A stretch of DNA of 64,000 nucleotides from Mycobacterium sp. SMC-8 (GTDB taxonomy: Bacteria > Actinomycetota > Actinomycetes > Mycobacteriales > Mycobacteriaceae): assembly GCF_025263565.1 (NCBI RefSeq), contig NZ_CP079865.1, positions 992,001 through 1,056,000 on the forward strand, in the 5' to 3' direction. Below, piece after piece: positions 25,814 to 36,490 of this stretch. Position 1 is the first letter of the stretch; each line of letters starts with the position of its first letter. The position numbers and the translations under genes are program-made. The notes under the pieces were generated by a model, which was not told the DNA's origin, made no database searches, and saw only the letters and a list, made by a program, of their open reading frames with translations.

Positions 25814-27226
25814 CTACCCGGTCGGAGAGGTTCCGGCGCGCTTCGGTTTCCGGACGGTGTCGCGTGCGTCGCCCGGGTCCTCGTCGGACTCGTCGTCGTC
25901 GAGCATCGTCGCCTCGTCGAACGGACGGTCACCGTCGAGCACCTGGTTGAGTCGCTCGCTGTCCACCGTTGCGGTCCACGATCCGACGAGCAGGGTGGCC
26001 ACGGCGTTGCCGGAGAAGTTGGTGAGCGCGCGCGCCTCGGACATGAAGCGGTCGATGCCGACGATGATGCCGACGCCGTCGAGCAGTTCGGGCCGGTGGC
26101 TCTGCAGCCCGGCGGCCAGGGTGGCCAGGCCGGCGCCGCTGACGCCCGCCGCGCCCTTGGACGCGATGATCATGAACGCCAGCAGGCCCACCTGTTCGGG
26201 AATCGACAGCGGGTCGCCGAGCGCGTCGGCGATGAACAGCGAGGCCATCGTCAAGTAGATCGCGGTGCCGTCGAGGTTGAACGAGTAGCCCGTCGGCACC
26301 ACGATGCCGACGGTAGCGGGCTTCACCCCGGCGTGCTCCATCTTGGCGATCAGCCGCGGCAGCGCCGATTCCGACGACGACGTCGCGACGATCAGCAGGT
26401 ATTCCCGGGCCAGGTAGCGGACCAGCTTGAAGATCGAGACCCGGGCCACCGTCCACAGCAGCGCGCCGAGCACCCCGAAGATGAAAATCACACAGGTGAG
26501 GTAGAACGCCGCCATGAGCACGCCGAGTTGGATCACGGCGTCGAAGCCGGTGTCGCCCACGACTTCGGCGATCGCGCCGAACGCGCCGATCGGCGCCAGC
26601 CACAGCACCCCGATGAGAATCCGGAACACCAGCTTCTGCAGTGCCTCGACCCCGCGCAGCAGGCCCTCCCCGGCCGCGCCCATGCCCTGGATGGCGAACC
26701 CGACGAGCAGCGCGACGAACAGCGCCTGCAGCACGTTGCCCTCGGTGACGGCGGAGAACAGCGTGGACGGGATGATGTCGGAAATGAAGTCCATTGTGCC
26801 GCCGGATGATTCGGCCTCACCGGCGAGTTCTGCGCCCTTACCGGGATCGTGGGGCACGTTGAGTCCGGTGCCGGGGCTGATCAGGTTGCCGACCACCAAC
26901 CCGATGGCCAGCGCGACCGTCGACATGATCAGGAAGTAGCTGATCGCCAGGCCGCCGACCTTGCCCACCGAGGCGGCGGCCCGGACCTTGCCGATACCGA
27001 TCACGACAGTGCAGAAGATGACCGGGACGATCATCATCTTGATCAGCTTGACGAACAGTTCGCCGAGCACGCCCAGCGAGGCCGCCGTCTCGGGGGCGAG
27101 CAGCCCGACGACGATGCCGGCGACGACCGCGACGATCACCAGGATGTAGAGCCAGTGGGTGCGGTCGCGCTTGGCCTTCTTCGGCGTTTTCCCGGATCCC
27201 GGTTCGTCGGCCCTGGTGGCAGTCAT
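25814..27226 (-). CDS. dctA: Dicarboxylate/amino-acid:cation symporter (DAACS family)
   Basis: 470 aa, about eight membrane spans plus re-entrant loops. Family signatures: SSSESALPRLI (substrate hairpin), GYSFNLDGTAIY and the GAAGVSGAGLATLAAGL hairpin. N-terminus is basic (KTPKKAKRDR), the C-terminus acidic. It imports C4-dicarboxylates or acidic amino acids with H+ or Na+. It is divergent from tetR; the tandem operator near 27322 could also affect it. DctA versus GltP-type cannot be separated by eye. Confidence 0.88.
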   Translation of the reverse strand: MTATRADEPGSGKTPKKAKRDRTHWLYILVIVAVVAGIVVGLLAPETAASLGVLGELFVKLIKMMIVPVIFCTVVIGIGKVRAAASVGKVGGLAISYFLIMSTVALAIGLVVGNLISPGTGLNVPHDPGKGAELAGEAESSGGTMDFISDIIPSTLFSAVTEGNVLQALFVALLVGFAIQGMGAAGEGLLRGVEALQKLVFRILIGVLWLAPIGAFGAIAEVVGDTGFDAVIQLGVLMAAFYLTCVIFIFGVLGALLWTVARVSIFKLVRYLAREYLLIVATSSSESALPRLIAKMEHAGVKPATVGIVVPTGYSFNLDGTAIYLTMASLFIADALGDPLSIPEQVGLLAFMIIASKGAAGVSGAGLATLAAGLQSHRPELLDGVGIIVGIDRFMSEARALTNFSGNAVATLLVGSWTATVDSERLNQVLDGDRPFDEATMLDDDESDEDPGDARDTVRKPKRAGTSPTG

Positions 27227-27321
27227 GGTCGTGATCCCCTCCGCGCGTGGTGAGGCTGGGATAACCTGATGCGCGGCGGATCACACACGCCCTTGACCAC
27301 CGGGTGCGCCGGTGCTTGAAT

Positions 27322-27355
27322 CCGAACAACGTTCGAAACCGAACAGTGTTCGAAA
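27322..27355. promoter_or_regulatory. Tandem 17-bp TetR-type operators
   Basis: Two direct repeats, 27322-27338 (ccgaacaacgttcgaaa) and 27339-27355 (ccgaacagtgttcgaaa), differ at two positions. Each contains an inverted cgaac-N3-gttcg. They end 5 nt before the tetR start, so TetR autoregulation is likely, and control of the divergent dctA is possible. Confidence 0.7.
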
Positions 27356-27360
27356 GGCGC

Positions 27361-27963
27361 ATGGTGGCACGAACCCGCAGAGCCGGCGCGGCGCTGCCCT
27401 ACGGGGCACTCGACCGCGACCACCTGGTCAAGCACCTGCTCGAGCTGGCGCGCCGGGTCGGGGTCGAGAACGTCACGATGCGCGCGCTGGCCGCCGAGGC
27501 GGGCACCTCTGCGTCGTCGTTGTACTACCACGTCAAGGACAAGGCCGCGCTGCTCGATCTGCTCGCCGAATCGGTGATCGAGAGCATCGCAGTTCCCGTC
27601 GACGGCGACTGGGAGCAGCGCACCCGGATGCTCTACACCAACGCGTGGAAGGTCATGATCGACATCCCGGGGGTGGCCGCCATGCTGCAGCAGCGTCCGC
27701 TGACCGGGGCCGCCGACGCGATGGACCGCACCGTGCGCCAGATCATGGCCGAATCCGGTTGGCCCGCAGACGAGGTCGCAGCCGCCCACGTGGTGCTCTA
27801 CATCCACCTGCTCGGATCGGTGCAGCTGGAGCATCACCTGCGCCACCGCGGGTTGGGGGTCACCCCCGCCGACGGTGCGGAGTCGGTGTTCCAGCACGGG
27901 CTGCAGGTCATCCTCGCCGGGCTGCGCAGCCGTCACACCGAGACATCCCGCGCCGCACCATGA
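27361..27963 (+). CDS. TetR-family transcriptional regulator
   Basis: 200 aa from ATG 27361, with GAAAGG upstream. HTH near residues 37-65: TMRALAAEAGTSASSLYYHV. The C-terminal ligand domain resembles the TetR_C (tetracyclin repressor-like) class. It is followed after 13 nt by a P450 gene with its own ribosome-binding site, so the two probably form an operon. The operator pair directly upstream supports self-repression. Inducer unknown. Confidence 0.9.
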   Translation: MVARTRRAGAALPYGALDRDHLVKHLLELARRVGVENVTMRALAAEAGTSASSLYYHVKDKAALLDLLAESVIESIAVPVDGDWEQRTRMLYTNAWKVMIDIPGVAAMLQQRPLTGAADAMDRTVRQIMAESGWPADEVAAAHVVLYIHLLGSVQLEHHLRHRGLGVTPADGAESVFQHGLQVILAGLRSRHTETSRAAP

Positions 27964-27976
27964 CCGAGGAGAGCTG

Positions 27977-29191
27977 ATGCCGCAGACGTCCCACCCGCTG
28001 CATTCACCGGCGTTCTACGCGGGTGACCCGTTCCCCGCCTACCGCGAGCTGCGCGCCACCGACCCGGTGTGCTGGAACGACGAACACCGATTCTGGGCCC
28101 TGCTCAAATACGAGGACATCCGTTACGTCTCGACGAATCCGGCGCTGTTCTCGTCGGCCCGAGGCATCACCGTCCCTGACCCGGCGATCGAGAATCCGGT
28201 GCTGGACGGCAGCCTGATCTTCACCGATCCGCCGCGGCACCGCCAGCTGCGCAAGCTGATCAACTCGGGCTTCACCCGCCGCCAGGTGGCGATCCTGGAA
28301 CCCAAGCTGCGCAGGTTCGCCCGGCACGCGCTCGACGCGATCGACCCGTCGGGCACCGAGTTCGCCGAACAGGTGGCCGCACCGCTGCCGACCCGGATGA
28401 TCGCCGAACTGCTCGGCGCTCCCGACGAGGACTGGGAGCAGTTCCGCACCTGGTCGGACGCGACGGTCGGCATGGACGACCCGGACGTCGAGCTGGACAC
28501 CTTCGCCGCGCTGGGCGAGCTGTACCAGTATTTCGAAGTGCAGATCGCGCGCCGCCGCGACGGCTCCCTGCGCGACTCCGACGACCTGCTGTCGGTGCTG
28601 GTGGCCGCCGAGGTCGACGGGGTGCGGCTCACCGATCAGGACCTCCTGCAGTTCTGCCTGCTGCTTTTGGTGGCGGGCAACGAGACCACCCGCAACCTGA
28701 TCGCGCTCGGCACGCTGGCGCTCATCGAGCACCCCGACCAGTTCCAGCTGCTGCGGGATCGGCGCGAGCTGGTGCCGACGGCGGTCGAAGAGCTGCTGCG
28801 TTACACCTCGCCGGTGGCGAACATGACGCGGTGCGCCACCCGTGACGTCGAGATCCGGGGGCGCCTGATCCGCGAGGGTCAGTACGTGACCATGCTGTAC
28901 GGGTCGGCGAATCGTGACGAAGACGTGTTCGGGCCCACCGCAGAGCAGCTCGACATCACCCGAAACCCGAACCCGCACCTGGCTTTCGGCTGCGGCGAAC
29001 ACTCCTGCCTGGGCGCGCAGCTGGCGCGCCTGGAGGCCCGCGTGCTGTTCGACGAACTGCTGGACCGGTTCGACCACATCGAACTGGACGGCGCGGTACT
29101 GCGGATGCAGGCCACCATGGTGCCGGGAGTGCGACAGATGCCGGTGCGGTTGCGTACTTCCGCGGCCGAGCCGGACACCGTCAGCGTGTGA
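27977..29191 (+). CDS. Cytochrome P450
   Basis: 404 aa from ATG 27977, preceded by GAGGAGAG. I-helix AGNETT (233-238), ExxR at E272-R275 and haem ligand C344 in [10 protein letters not shown]. Length and motifs fit a soluble class I actinobacterial CYP fed by ferredoxin. No ferredoxin gene is adjacent. Substrate unknown. Its last 11 bp overlap the convergent egtE. Confidence 0.93.
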   Translation: MPQTSHPLHSPAFYAGDPFPAYRELRATDPVCWNDEHRFWALLKYEDIRYVSTNPALFSSARGITVPDPAIENPVLDGSLIFTDPPRHRQLRKLINSGFTRRQVAILEPKLRRFARHALDAIDPSGTEFAEQVAAPLPTRMIAELLGAPDEDWEQFRTWSDATVGMDDPDVELDTFAALGELYQYFEVQIARRRDGSLRDSDDLLSVLVAAEVDGVRLTDQDLLQFCLLLLVAGNETTRNLIALGTLALIEHPDQFQLLRDRRELVPTAVEELLRYTSPVANMTRCATRDVEIRGRLIREGQYVTMLYGSANRDEDVFGPTAEQLDITRNPNPHLAFGCGEHSCLGAQLARLEARVLFDELLDRFDHIELDGAVLRMQATMVPGVRQMPVRLRTSAAEPDTVSV

Positions 29192-30260
29192 CCGCGGTGA
29201 GCGCCTTGGCCACGGCGTCCAGGTCGGCGTCGGTGACGTCGACGTGCGGCGAGATCCGCAGCGCCGGGTGGCGCATCTCGCGAGGCGCACGTTCGGTGCC
29301 CAGATAAGTCGTCACGATCTGGTGCTCGGCGATCAGCTGGGCACGCACCGTCATCGGGTCGGCGCCGTCGGTCGCCTCCAAGGTGGTGATCGCACTGGGC
29401 TCATCGACATGCTCGACGACCCGCCAGCCCGGCACGTCGGCCAATGCCGCGCGGGTGAGCGCGCCGACCTCCCGCAGCCGGGCCTGCACCGCAGCGGGAC
29501 CGGCCGCGACGTGCTCGCCCACCGCAACCGAAAAGCTCACGTGCAGGCCGACGTTCGTCTCGGCACGCTCCAGCCTGGTCACCGTGTCCTCCGACAGCAG
29601 GCCCGGACGGGTGGCCAGCACGCCGACCCCGCGGGGACCGGCCGTCCACTTCCGCGACGACGAATACACCGCGTCGGCACCGATCCCGGTGAGGTCGAGG
29701 TGCGCGAAACCCTGAGCCGCATCGACAATCAGCGGGATGCCGTGCCCCCGGCATGCCAGCGCCATGTCGTGCACCGGTTGCACGATGCCGCGGTGACTGC
29801 CCAGCACGGTGAAGTGCACCAGTGCCGGCAGGTGCGACGACAACGCGGCTCCGACCGCGTTGACATCGAGCCGGCCGAACTCGTCGACCGGAAGCACCTC
29901 GACACGGAACCCGTTGCGCGCCATGATCGCCAGGTTCGGACCGAACTCACCGGGCAGGCAGGCCAGCGTGCGTTCCCCCGGCCAGTCCCTGAGCAGGACA
30001 TCGAGCGCGTGGTGGGACCCGGTGGTGAAATGGACTGCGGCGTCGGCCATCCCGGTCAGTGCCCGCACCGCCGTGCGGCTGGCGTCCAGTACCGGCGCGG
30101 CCGCCTCGGCGGCGACGTACCCGCCGACCTCGGCCTCGTGGCGGGCATGCTGGGCCGCAGCGTCGATGGCGGCCGTGCTCTGGCGGGAACAGGCCGCGCT
30201 GTCGACGTGGACACCCGCCATCGGCGGCCGTGCCGCGCGCCAGGTGTCGGCGAGACTCAC
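29181..30260 (-). CDS. egtE: Ergothioneine biosynthesis PLP-dependent C-S lyase EgtE
   Basis: 359 aa; the GTG at 30260 overlaps the egtD stop (GTGA), which sets the start. Fold type I PLP enzyme with D180 (LIVDAAQG) and Schiff-base K204 ([10 protein letters not shown]). It cleaves the hercynylcysteine sulfoxide to ergothioneine. Last gene of the egtABCDE operon. Confidence 0.92.
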   Translation of the reverse strand: MSLADTWRAARPPMAGVHVDSAACSRQSTAAIDAAAQHARHEAEVGGYVAAEAAAPVLDASRTAVRALTGMADAAVHFTTGSHHALDVLLRDWPGERTLACLPGEFGPNLAIMARNGFRVEVLPVDEFGRLDVNAVGAALSSHLPALVHFTVLGSHRGIVQPVHDMALACRGHGIPLIVDAAQGFAHLDLTGIGADAVYSSSRKWTAGPRGVGVLATRPGLLSEDTVTRLERAETNVGLHVSFSVAVGEHVAAGPAAVQARLREVGALTRAALADVPGWRVVEHVDEPSAITTLEATDGADPMTVRAQLIAEHQIVTTYLGTERAPREMRHPALRISPHVDVTDADLDAVAKALTAVTR

Positions 30261-31231
30261 TTGACCGCCAGCGACAGGCCGAAGTCCCCGGCCTCGTCGG
30301 TCCACCACCGGGTCCGGCGCAGGCCGGCGGCGGCGAGTTCCCGCTCGACGCCGGACGGCCGGAACTTGCACGACACCTCGGTCAGCATCTGCTCACCGGC
30401 CGCGAACTCGACGTCCAGATCCAGCATCGGAATGCGCACGCTCTGTGGGCGCGTCGACCGCAGCCACATCTCGATGCGTTCCTCCTGTCCATTCCAGAGC
30501 GCGACGTGTTCGAACGCGTCGAGGTCGAAGTCGGCGCCCAGCTCGCGGTTCACCACAGCGAGCACATTGCGGTTGAAACGTGCTGTCACGCCGGCACTGT
30601 CGTCGTAGGCACGCACCAACCGGCCGGTGTCCTTGACCAGGTCGGTGCCCAGCAGCAGCGTGTCGCCGGGCCGCATGAACGCGGCCACCGCGGTCAGGAA
30701 CGCCGCGCGCGGTTCCGGGGTGAGGTTGCCGATCGTCGAACCCAGGAACGCCACCAGGCGCCGGCCCACCGCCGGGATCTCACCCAGGTGCTCCTCGAAG
30801 TCGCCGCACACGGCGTCGACCTCGACGCCGGGATATTCGCGCTGGATCGCCGCGCCCGCCTCCTGAAGCACGGAGGCGTCCACGTCGAACGGGATGAAGC
30901 GGTGCAGCGCCCCGCGGTCGCGCAGCGCGTCGAGCAGGGTGCGCGTCTTCTCCGACGTTCCGCTGCCGAGCTCCACCAGGGTGTCCGCCCCGGAGACCTC
31001 GGCGATCTCGGCGGCGCGGGCCCGCAGGATCTGTGCCTCCGCGCGGGTCGGGTAGTACTCCGGCAGCCGGGTGATCTGATCGAACAGGTCGCTGCCCACG
31101 GCGTCGTAAAACCATTTCGGCGGAAGCGTTTTCGGGTACCGGGTCAGGCCGTGCCGCACGTCGCGGCGCAACGCCTCCTCGGCGGCGTCGGCGGCGAGAT
31201 GGTTGGTCAGGGACAAAGACGGAGGCGACAT
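30257..31231 (-). CDS. egtD: L-histidine N(alpha)-methyltransferase EgtD
   Basis: 324 aa from ATG 31231, which shares one base with the egtC stop; a GTG three bases earlier is possible. AAAGGATC lies just upstream. EgtD signatures: [13 protein letters not shown] (38-50), LPEYYPTR (56-63) and SAM motif [10 protein letters not shown] (87-96). It trimethylates histidine to hercynine with three SAM. Confidence 0.95.
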   Translation of the reverse strand: MSPPSLSLTNHLAADAAEEALRRDVRHGLTRYPKTLPPKWFYDAVGSDLFDQITRLPEYYPTRAEAQILRARAAEIAEVSGADTLVELGSGTSEKTRTLLDALRDRGALHRFIPFDVDASVLQEAGAAIQREYPGVEVDAVCGDFEEHLGEIPAVGRRLVAFLGSTIGNLTPEPRAAFLTAVAAFMRPGDTLLLGTDLVKDTGRLVRAYDDSAGVTARFNRNVLAVVNRELGADFDLDAFEHVALWNGQEERIEMWLRSTRPQSVRIPMLDLDVEFAAGEQMLTEVSCKFRPSGVERELAAAGLRRTRWWTDEAGDFGLSLAVK

Positions 31232-31920
31232 CACGATCCTTTCAGCGGGGTCAGGTGCACGTGTGTGCCTTCGACTTCGACGAGGTGACGATCCGGAACC
31301 TCCTGCCAGGCCGGGTTGTCGTCGTAGGGTTCGCTGGCGAGCACCACGCCGTCGTCGCGGCGCAGGACCGACAACGTGTCACCCCAGGTGGTGGCCAGCA
31401 GCCGGGAACCATTGCCGGCCAGGATGTTCAGGCGTGCGTTCGGGTCGTGGGCGGCCACCTCTGCCACGGTGTCGCCGAGTGCGTCCATGCCGCGGTCGAA
31501 GATCAGTGCCGCGAGCAGCGCGCTGTCGTTGACCGACTCGGCGTGCGGCGAGGCCGGCAGCACCGACCGGTCGACGAGCCCGTTGTGGGACAGCAGCCAG
31601 GCGCCGTCGGTGAACGGCGCCGACGCCGAGGCCTCGATGGGCATGCCCACGCTGGCGGACCGCACGGCGGCGACTACGCAGCCGCTGCGCAGCGCCGGGG
31701 CCACGGACGCGAACGACGTGTCGCCCCACAGCGGTGCGGCGCTGCGCCAGCGTCGTGCCACCGGGCCGTCGAAAAAGCCCACACCCCAGCCGTCGGCGTT
31801 CATCAACCCGTGCTTCTGTCGGCGCGGCGAATACGATTGCACCAGTAGTCCCGAGGGTGGCTCGAGCACCAGCGACGCGATCGAGACGGGATCACCGAGC
31901 CAGCCCAGGTGCCTACACAT
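31231..31920 (-). CDS. egtC: Gamma-glutamyl-hercynylcysteine sulfoxide hydrolase EgtC
   Basis: 229 aa. The N-terminal MCRHLGWLG places the Ntn nucleophile Cys at residue 2 after Met removal, as in class II amidotransferases. [13 protein letters not shown] and LLSHNGLVD are further family motifs. It removes the glutamyl group from the EgtB product. The start overlaps the end of egtB by 8 bp. Confidence 0.94.
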   Translation of the reverse strand: MCRHLGWLGDPVSIASLVLEPPSGLLVQSYSPRRQKHGLMNADGWGVGFFDGPVARRWRSAAPLWGDTSFASVAPALRSGCVVAAVRSASVGMPIEASASAPFTDGAWLLSHNGLVDRSVLPASPHAESVNDSALLAALIFDRGMDALGDTVAEVAAHDPNARLNILAGNGSRLLATTWGDTLSVLRRDDGVVLASEPYDDNPAWQEVPDRHLVEVEGTHVHLTPLKGS

Positions 31921-33211
31921 CCCACACCAGCCGCACGCCGGAGAAGATCTGCCTGCGGATCGGGTGATCCCAGTTACGGAAACTGGGGCGCAGGATGTTC
32001 GGCGCCACCGCCCACGACCCACCGCGCAGCACCCGGTACTCGCCGGACGCGGTGCCGTCGAAGAACGGCTGCGAATACTGCTCGTAGATCATCGGCGTGA
32101 AGCCGGGCCACGGCCGCAGCGACGACGTCGTCCACTCCCACACGTCGCCGAGCATCTGCTCGGCTCCGTAGGCCGACGCGCCGTGCGGGTAGGCGCCGAC
32201 GGGCGCCGGGCGCAGCGCTGCACCGCCGAGGTTGGCGATGTCGGTGGTGGGTTCGGTTGTCCCCCAGGGATATCGCCGCCTGGTCCCGCTCACCGGGTCC
32301 CAGGCGCAGGCCTTCTCCCACTCGATCTCGGTGGGCAGTCGGGCGCCGGCCCACGCCGCGTACGCCTCGGCCTCGTAGTAGGTGACGTGCTGGACGGGCT
32401 CGTCCCCGGGGATGTCCTCGACGTGCCCGAAGCGGGTGCGGGTACCCGCCAGGGTTCCGGCGTTCCAGAACAGCGGGGCGGTCAGGCCGGCCTGCCGGCA
32501 GTGCGCCCAGCCCGCGTCCGACCACCACCGCGGCTGCTGATAGCCGCCGTCGTCGACGAACTGCTGCCACTCGGCGTTGGTGACCGGCACGCGGCCGATG
32601 CGGAAGGCGGGCACGTCGACGATGTGTGCGGGCCGCTCGTTGTCCAGCGAGAACGGTTCGGTCAGTGCGTCGACGCCCAGCACGAACTCACCGGCCGGAA
32701 CCAGGACCGAGCTGCCGGCCACCCCGGCCCGGCCGGCCGGCAGCTCGGCTCCCCGATCGAGGATCGGCGCACCGGACCGCAGGCTCAGGGCCTGCAGCAT
32801 GGTCTCGTCGTGCTGATTCTCGTGGCTGACCACCAATGCGAACGTGAAGGCGTCGGGGTGGTCCTCGGGCAACGCGTCCAGCGCGTCGAGCACCTTGCCG
32901 CGCACCGTCGCGCAGTAGCTGCGTGCGTCGGTCGGCGGCAGCAGCGGCAGGTCGACGCGGCTGGCGCGGGAGTGCACGAAGGCGTCGTAGAGATCGTTGA
33001 CCTGCGGGGAAAGCAGCCCGGGTCGGTTCGGGTCACCGCCGCGCAGCAGCCACAGCTCCTCTTGCTGGCCGATGTGGGCGAGGTCCCAGACCAGCGGGCT
33101 CATCAGCGGGTCGTACTGGCGCCGCAATTCGGCATCATCGAAGTCGACCAGCCGCAGCGTGCGGTCCCTGGCCCTGGTCAGTTCGCCGGCGAGTACCTCG
33201 CGTGTCGTCAC
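31913..33211 (-). CDS. egtB: Hercynine oxygenase (sulfoxide synthase) EgtB
   Basis: 432 aa from GTG 33211, overlapping the egtA stop (GTGA); AAGGGGAG is upstream. An N-terminal DinB-like domain supplies the Fe(II) triad H46 (DLAHIGQ), H130 and H134 (SHENQHDE). The C-terminal FGE-sulfatase domain (about 175-430) ends in [11 protein letters not shown] and FSGVRLVW. It joins gamma-glutamylcysteine and hercynine with O2. A much longer open frame continues through egtA but is antisense-free shadow sequence. Confidence 0.95.
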   Translation of the reverse strand: MTTREVLAGELTRARDRTLRLVDFDDAELRRQYDPLMSPLVWDLAHIGQQEELWLLRGGDPNRPGLLSPQVNDLYDAFVHSRASRVDLPLLPPTDARSYCATVRGKVLDALDALPEDHPDAFTFALVVSHENQHDETMLQALSLRSGAPILDRGAELPAGRAGVAGSSVLVPAGEFVLGVDALTEPFSLDNERPAHIVDVPAFRIGRVPVTNAEWQQFVDDGGYQQPRWWSDAGWAHCRQAGLTAPLFWNAGTLAGTRTRFGHVEDIPGDEPVQHVTYYEAEAYAAWAGARLPTEIEWEKACAWDPVSGTRRRYPWGTTEPTTDIANLGGAALRPAPVGAYPHGASAYGAEQMLGDVWEWTTSSLRPWPGFTPMIYEQYSQPFFDGTASGEYRVLRGGSWAVAPNILRPSFRNWDHPIRRQIFSGVRLVWDV

Positions 33212-34482
33212 AACTCCCCTTGTGCCAGTGCGGTGACCGCGGGCGCGATCCCGTACGCCACCACACGGTCGGCGAAATCGTCGGCCGGGCAGCGACCCTG
33301 TTCCACCGAACGTACGAGCATCGCCATCGATTCCTCGAGTCGGGTGGGTGCGCGTTCGGCCGCGGCCTGCACGCACCGCACGGCGGCGCGTCGCAGCCGG
33401 CGGTCTTGCAGTCCGAGTTGGGCGGCACGGTCCCATGCGGTGGCCACCGGCTCGGTGGCCTCGGCGGCGATGTCGGCCGCCGCCGGATCGTCCAGCAGCG
33501 TGGTCAGCGTGAACACCACGGCGGGCCACACCGGATCCGGGACGCTGTCGAGGTAGCGCACCTCCAGAAAGCCACGGGGCCGCACCGGCGGAAACAGCGT
33601 GGTGAGGTGATAGTCGAGGTCGGCGGCGGTCGGCCTGCGGTTCCCGAGCAGCACCCGCCCGTCGGCCCAGTCGGCGAACGGCACCCAGTCGGTGACCGGC
33701 ACCGGATCCGGGTTGTGCACCAGCATCACCGGCGCGCGCAGCGCGTAGCGCGCCCAGTCGCTGGCAGGGTCGGCACCGCTGGCCCCGAGGATCGGCCCGC
33801 ACCGGGCGGAATCCAGGCGGCTCCAGACCAGTTGCCGAGTGGACTGCCAACCGGTGAAGTCGTGGCCGAGGATCGGCGAGTTCGCGGTGACCGCGATCAT
33901 CGTGGGCCCGAGCGCGTGCGCCAGCCGCACCCGGTCGGCCCAGCCCGGCTGCGGGCCCGCCTCGACGTTCACCTGCACCGAGGCGGTCGAGGTCATCATC
34001 GCCGCTCCGGCGGCCGGGGTGCCGCTGGCCCGGAAGAACGTCTCCATCGCCGCGTACCGGGCGCCGGGGTTGACCCGCTCGGCAGGCCGCAGCGGGTCCG
34101 CGCCCAGCAGCGCCAGCCCGAGCCCGTTCCGGCCGAACGCGTCCCGAAGCACCGCCCGGTCCGCGGCCATCGCCGCCACCGCGGCGGCCACGCCGCCGGC
34201 GGGGGGACCCGACAACTCCACCGCCCCGCCGGGTTCGACAGTGACCAGGCTGCCGCCCGGCAGTGGGGGCAGCGCGGCGATGATCGCCGTGAGTTCGTCC
34301 CAGCCGGGCCTGCGTCGGAGATCGGCCAGGTCGTAGCAGTGGGCCTCGATCTCCAGGCCCACCGGCCCCACCGGACTGTCCGTCAGGCACCGGTCGACGA
34401 TGCGGTGTGCCGCCATTTCCGCGCTGGTCAGTGAATCCACGCGTGGTCCGGCGACCTCGCCGGACGCCATGGTGCTTGCCAT
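33208..34482 (-). CDS. egtA: Glutamate-cysteine ligase EgtA
   Basis: 424 aa from ATG 34482 with GGAGGGGG upstream; ATG 34470 is a weaker option. GCS2-family features: [11 protein letters not shown], an [17 protein letters not shown] loop, [11 protein letters not shown] and a C-terminal [11 protein letters not shown]. It makes gamma-glutamylcysteine for EgtB. First gene of the operon egtA-B-C-D-E, each joined by 1-8 bp overlaps, so translation is coupled. Confidence 0.94.
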   Translation of the reverse strand: MASTMASGEVAGPRVDSLTSAEMAAHRIVDRCLTDSPVGPVGLEIEAHCYDLADLRRRPGWDELTAIIAALPPLPGGSLVTVEPGGAVELSGPPAGGVAAAVAAMAADRAVLRDAFGRNGLGLALLGADPLRPAERVNPGARYAAMETFFRASGTPAAGAAMMTSTASVQVNVEAGPQPGWADRVRLAHALGPTMIAVTANSPILGHDFTGWQSTRQLVWSRLDSARCGPILGASGADPASDWARYALRAPVMLVHNPDPVPVTDWVPFADWADGRVLLGNRRPTAADLDYHLTTLFPPVRPRGFLEVRYLDSVPDPVWPAVVFTLTTLLDDPAAADIAAEATEPVATAWDRAAQLGLQDRRLRRAAVRCVQAAAERAPTRLEESMAMLVRSVEQGRCPADDFADRVVAYGIAPAVTALAQGEL

Positions 34483-34591
34483 CAGCCACCCCCTCCGGGT
34501 GTGGAACGGTCGCTGCCCTCTCCTATCTTCCAGAGCGGACCGACAAAGTCCCGCGATTTAACCGGTGACGCCTGGATGACATCTGCGCGAC

Positions 34592-35254
34592 TTATTGCCC
34601 CAGCGTGTTCTGCATCGCGCCGGCCAGCACGTTGACCGCCGGGCCGCCGTTGCCCGATTGGCACACCTTTGCTTGCAGCAGCACGTTCTCCCGCAGCCGG
34701 GTGGTGACGAAGCACCGGCGGTCGGTGCCGGCCTCCTGCTTGACCCAGTTCGCGTCGGTGGCGGTGGTCGGGCCGCCGGTGAACGTCCACACCTGGGTGG
34801 TGACGTTGTCCAGGTGCATCGCCGTGGTCTGGCCGTCGCAGCCGACCGTGCGGTCCACGAGCCGGTAGAACGCGCGGTCGGCGGCCTCGGCGGTCGCGAA
34901 GACCCCGACCGCCTGCTTGACGAAATGTGCCATGTCGGTGGGCGACTCGTGGGTGGTGGCGCCGTTGAACGCCGCGAGGTCGGGGTCGTTGTACACCTCG
35001 GGCAGTCCGATGTCAGCCCAGTTGTTGCAGACCGGGTTGTCCACCCAGAACGCCTGGAAGGGGCGGGTGAACACGGACTCGAACCGCAGGCGGGCGCCGA
35101 CGATGTTGCCGACCGCGCCCTTGCTCATCACCGCGTAGTTCACGACGCCGGGATCCGACGGACGCGCCTGTGCGGGGGCTGCCGACGCCACCGACATCGC
35201 CATGACGGCCGCGGCGACCGCCGCGGCCGACACGTCAGTCCTTCCGATGCTCAT
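34592..35254 (-). CDS. Secreted PknH-like sensor-domain protein (Rv3705c type)
   Basis: 220 aa with a signal peptide at about 1-31 ending in an A-Q-A/RPS region. The mature part has cysteines spaced as in the PknH-like extracellular domain (C near 76, in a VGCDG context, in RRCFV and in KVCQS), which probably form disulfides. It matches Rv3705c by place next to egtA. The 109-bp gap to egtA holds no clear terminator. Ligand and role unknown. Confidence 0.8.
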   Translation of the reverse strand: MSIGRTDVSAAAVAAAVMAMSVASAAPAQARPSDPGVVNYAVMSKGAVGNIVGARLRFESVFTRPFQAFWVDNPVCNNWADIGLPEVYNDPDLAAFNGATTHESPTDMAHFVKQAVGVFATAEAADRAFYRLVDRTVGCDGQTTAMHLDNVTTQVWTFTGGPTTATDANWVKQEAGTDRRCFVTTRLRENVLLQAKVCQSGNGGPAVNVLAGAMQNTLGQ

Positions 35255-35262
35255 TCACCCGA

Positions 35263-36390
35263 TCATGCCAGCCGGCCCTCGCCGGCATGCCCGTCGAGGA
35301 ATATGCCGAACGGATCCTCGTAGCGGCGCCAGTCCTGTGGCTGCTGCATCTCGTCGTCCGTGAGCAGCGCTGCGCCGAGCGCGTCGCGGATCTCGGCGGG
35401 CTGTGCTCCGCACACCAGCACGGTCATCGAGGTATGCCGATCCCCGTGCCGGTAGTCCCAGATCAGGTCCGCCATCGCGCGTCGCTCCGGGGCTACATAG
35501 GCGACCTCACGAGAAGTCATGGCCGCCAGCCACTTTCCCGCCGGTGTGACACGCAGTCCGCCGCCGGCCGACTCCAGCCACACCACCTGCTCGGGTCGCG
35601 TGGCCAGCCACAGCCGCCCCTTGGTGCGGACCACCCCTTCAAGGAGGAGATCGACCGCCGTATGGAGCCGGGCAGGATGGAAGGGACGCCGGGACTGGAA
35701 CTCCATGAGGCCGACGCCGCCTGCCGGAGCGAGCGGGGGCTGACCCGACAGCAGCGACCCGTGAGGATCGTCGATACGGCCGCGTCGTGCCTGCGGCTCC
35801 AGGTGCGCCAGCGCCTGGTTCAGCCGCTCGGTGCCGACAGTGACGCGGGCTGCCGGGGTCAGCCGCCGGACGACGGCGAGGGTCTCCGGTTCGGGCCGGT
35901 TCAGGACGACCACGTCGGAGAACTCGACCTGTCCGACGACCACCTGGGCGACGGTGCGGCCGTCGTCGAGTTCGGCGTCGCCGAGGGCTTGCGGGAGCCA
36001 GGTCGCGGTGTCCACCGTGGTCACGACGGCCGCCACCGTCACGTCCCGCGCCGCCCGGGAGTGGCCGAGGACGAAGCACACCGGTTCCGGCTCCATCCAC
36101 GGCGCCAGACGCACGGCGATTCGGTCCACGCCAGGTGTGCGGTGCAACCGGGTGAGGTGCGCGATCAGATCTTCACGCACGGTGCAGTGCACGCAGCACC
36201 TGGTGAGCTCGAGCACCGCGTCCTCGACGACAGTCACCCCGTCGGAGACGACGGTGGTGCTGCGGTGCACCACGTGCCCGTCGAACCGGTGCTCCACCCA
36301 CGCCGTTCCGGCGTCACCCAGGAGCACATCGGCGACCCCGTCGGTGTCGCTCTGTCCCGTCACGACGACGACCGGCGTGCGCATCCGCAT
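35263..36390 (-). CDS. mrf: COG0523-like protein, Mrf type (zinc-starvation ribosome hibernation)
   Basis: 375 aa from ATG 36390 with AGGAGG 5 nt upstream. The fold is that of CobW/COG0523 GTPases, but the P-loop position reads TGQSDTDGV (11-19) without GKT/S, so GTP binding is doubtful. The Cys cluster C65, C66, C69 (CCVHC) sits where GTPase metallochaperones have CxCC. In M. smegmatis, Mrf encoded beside zinc-free ribosomal proteins recruits the hibernation factor Mpy. Divergent from rpmB across two Zur-box-like sites. Confidence 0.82.
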   Translation of the reverse strand: MRMRTPVVVVTGQSDTDGVADVLLGDAGTAWVEHRFDGHVVHRSTTVVSDGVTVVEDAVLELTRCCVHCTVREDLIAHLTRLHRTPGVDRIAVRLAPWMEPEPVCFVLGHSRAARDVTVAAVVTTVDTATWLPQALGDAELDDGRTVAQVVVGQVEFSDVVVLNRPEPETLAVVRRLTPAARVTVGTERLNQALAHLEPQARRGRIDDPHGSLLSGQPPLAPAGGVGLMEFQSRRPFHPARLHTAVDLLLEGVVRTKGRLWLATRPEQVVWLESAGGGLRVTPAGKWLAAMTSREVAYVAPERRAMADLIWDYRHGDRHTSMTVLVCGAQPAEIRDALGAALLTDDEMQQPQDWRRYEDPFGIFLDGHAGEGRLA

Positions 36391-36401
36391 CTGACCTCCT
36401 C

Positions 36402-36422
36402 TAATGGGAATGATTTTCAATA
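36402..36422. promoter_or_regulatory. Zur box 1 (mrf side)
   Basis: taatgggaatgattttcaat(a) fits the mycobacterial Zur palindrome (consensus near TATTGAAAATCATTTTCATTA when read on the other strand) with two mismatches. It sits 12 nt before the mrf ATG. Confidence 0.75.
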
Positions 36423-36456
36423 AGCTCTCGATCACGGTACAGTCTGGGCACGAGCT

Positions 36457-36477
36457 TGTCGAAAATGATTTCCATTA
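36457..36477. promoter_or_regulatory. Zur box 2 (rpmB side)
   Basis: Core gaaaatgatttccatta, 13 nt before the rpmB GTG. Together with box 1, it suggests each arm of the divergent pair has its own Zur operator. Confidence 0.75.
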
Positions 36478-36490
36478 AGAAGGGAGTGTC

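Noticed and set aside
27977..29191. Assigning the P450 to a steroid or terpene CYP family
   Set aside because: Motifs show a P450 but substrate families cannot be told apart by eye.
31913..34489. 858-codon open frame on the minus strand
   Set aside because: Only the last 432 codons are EgtB; the rest is the wrong frame through egtA, which is well supported.
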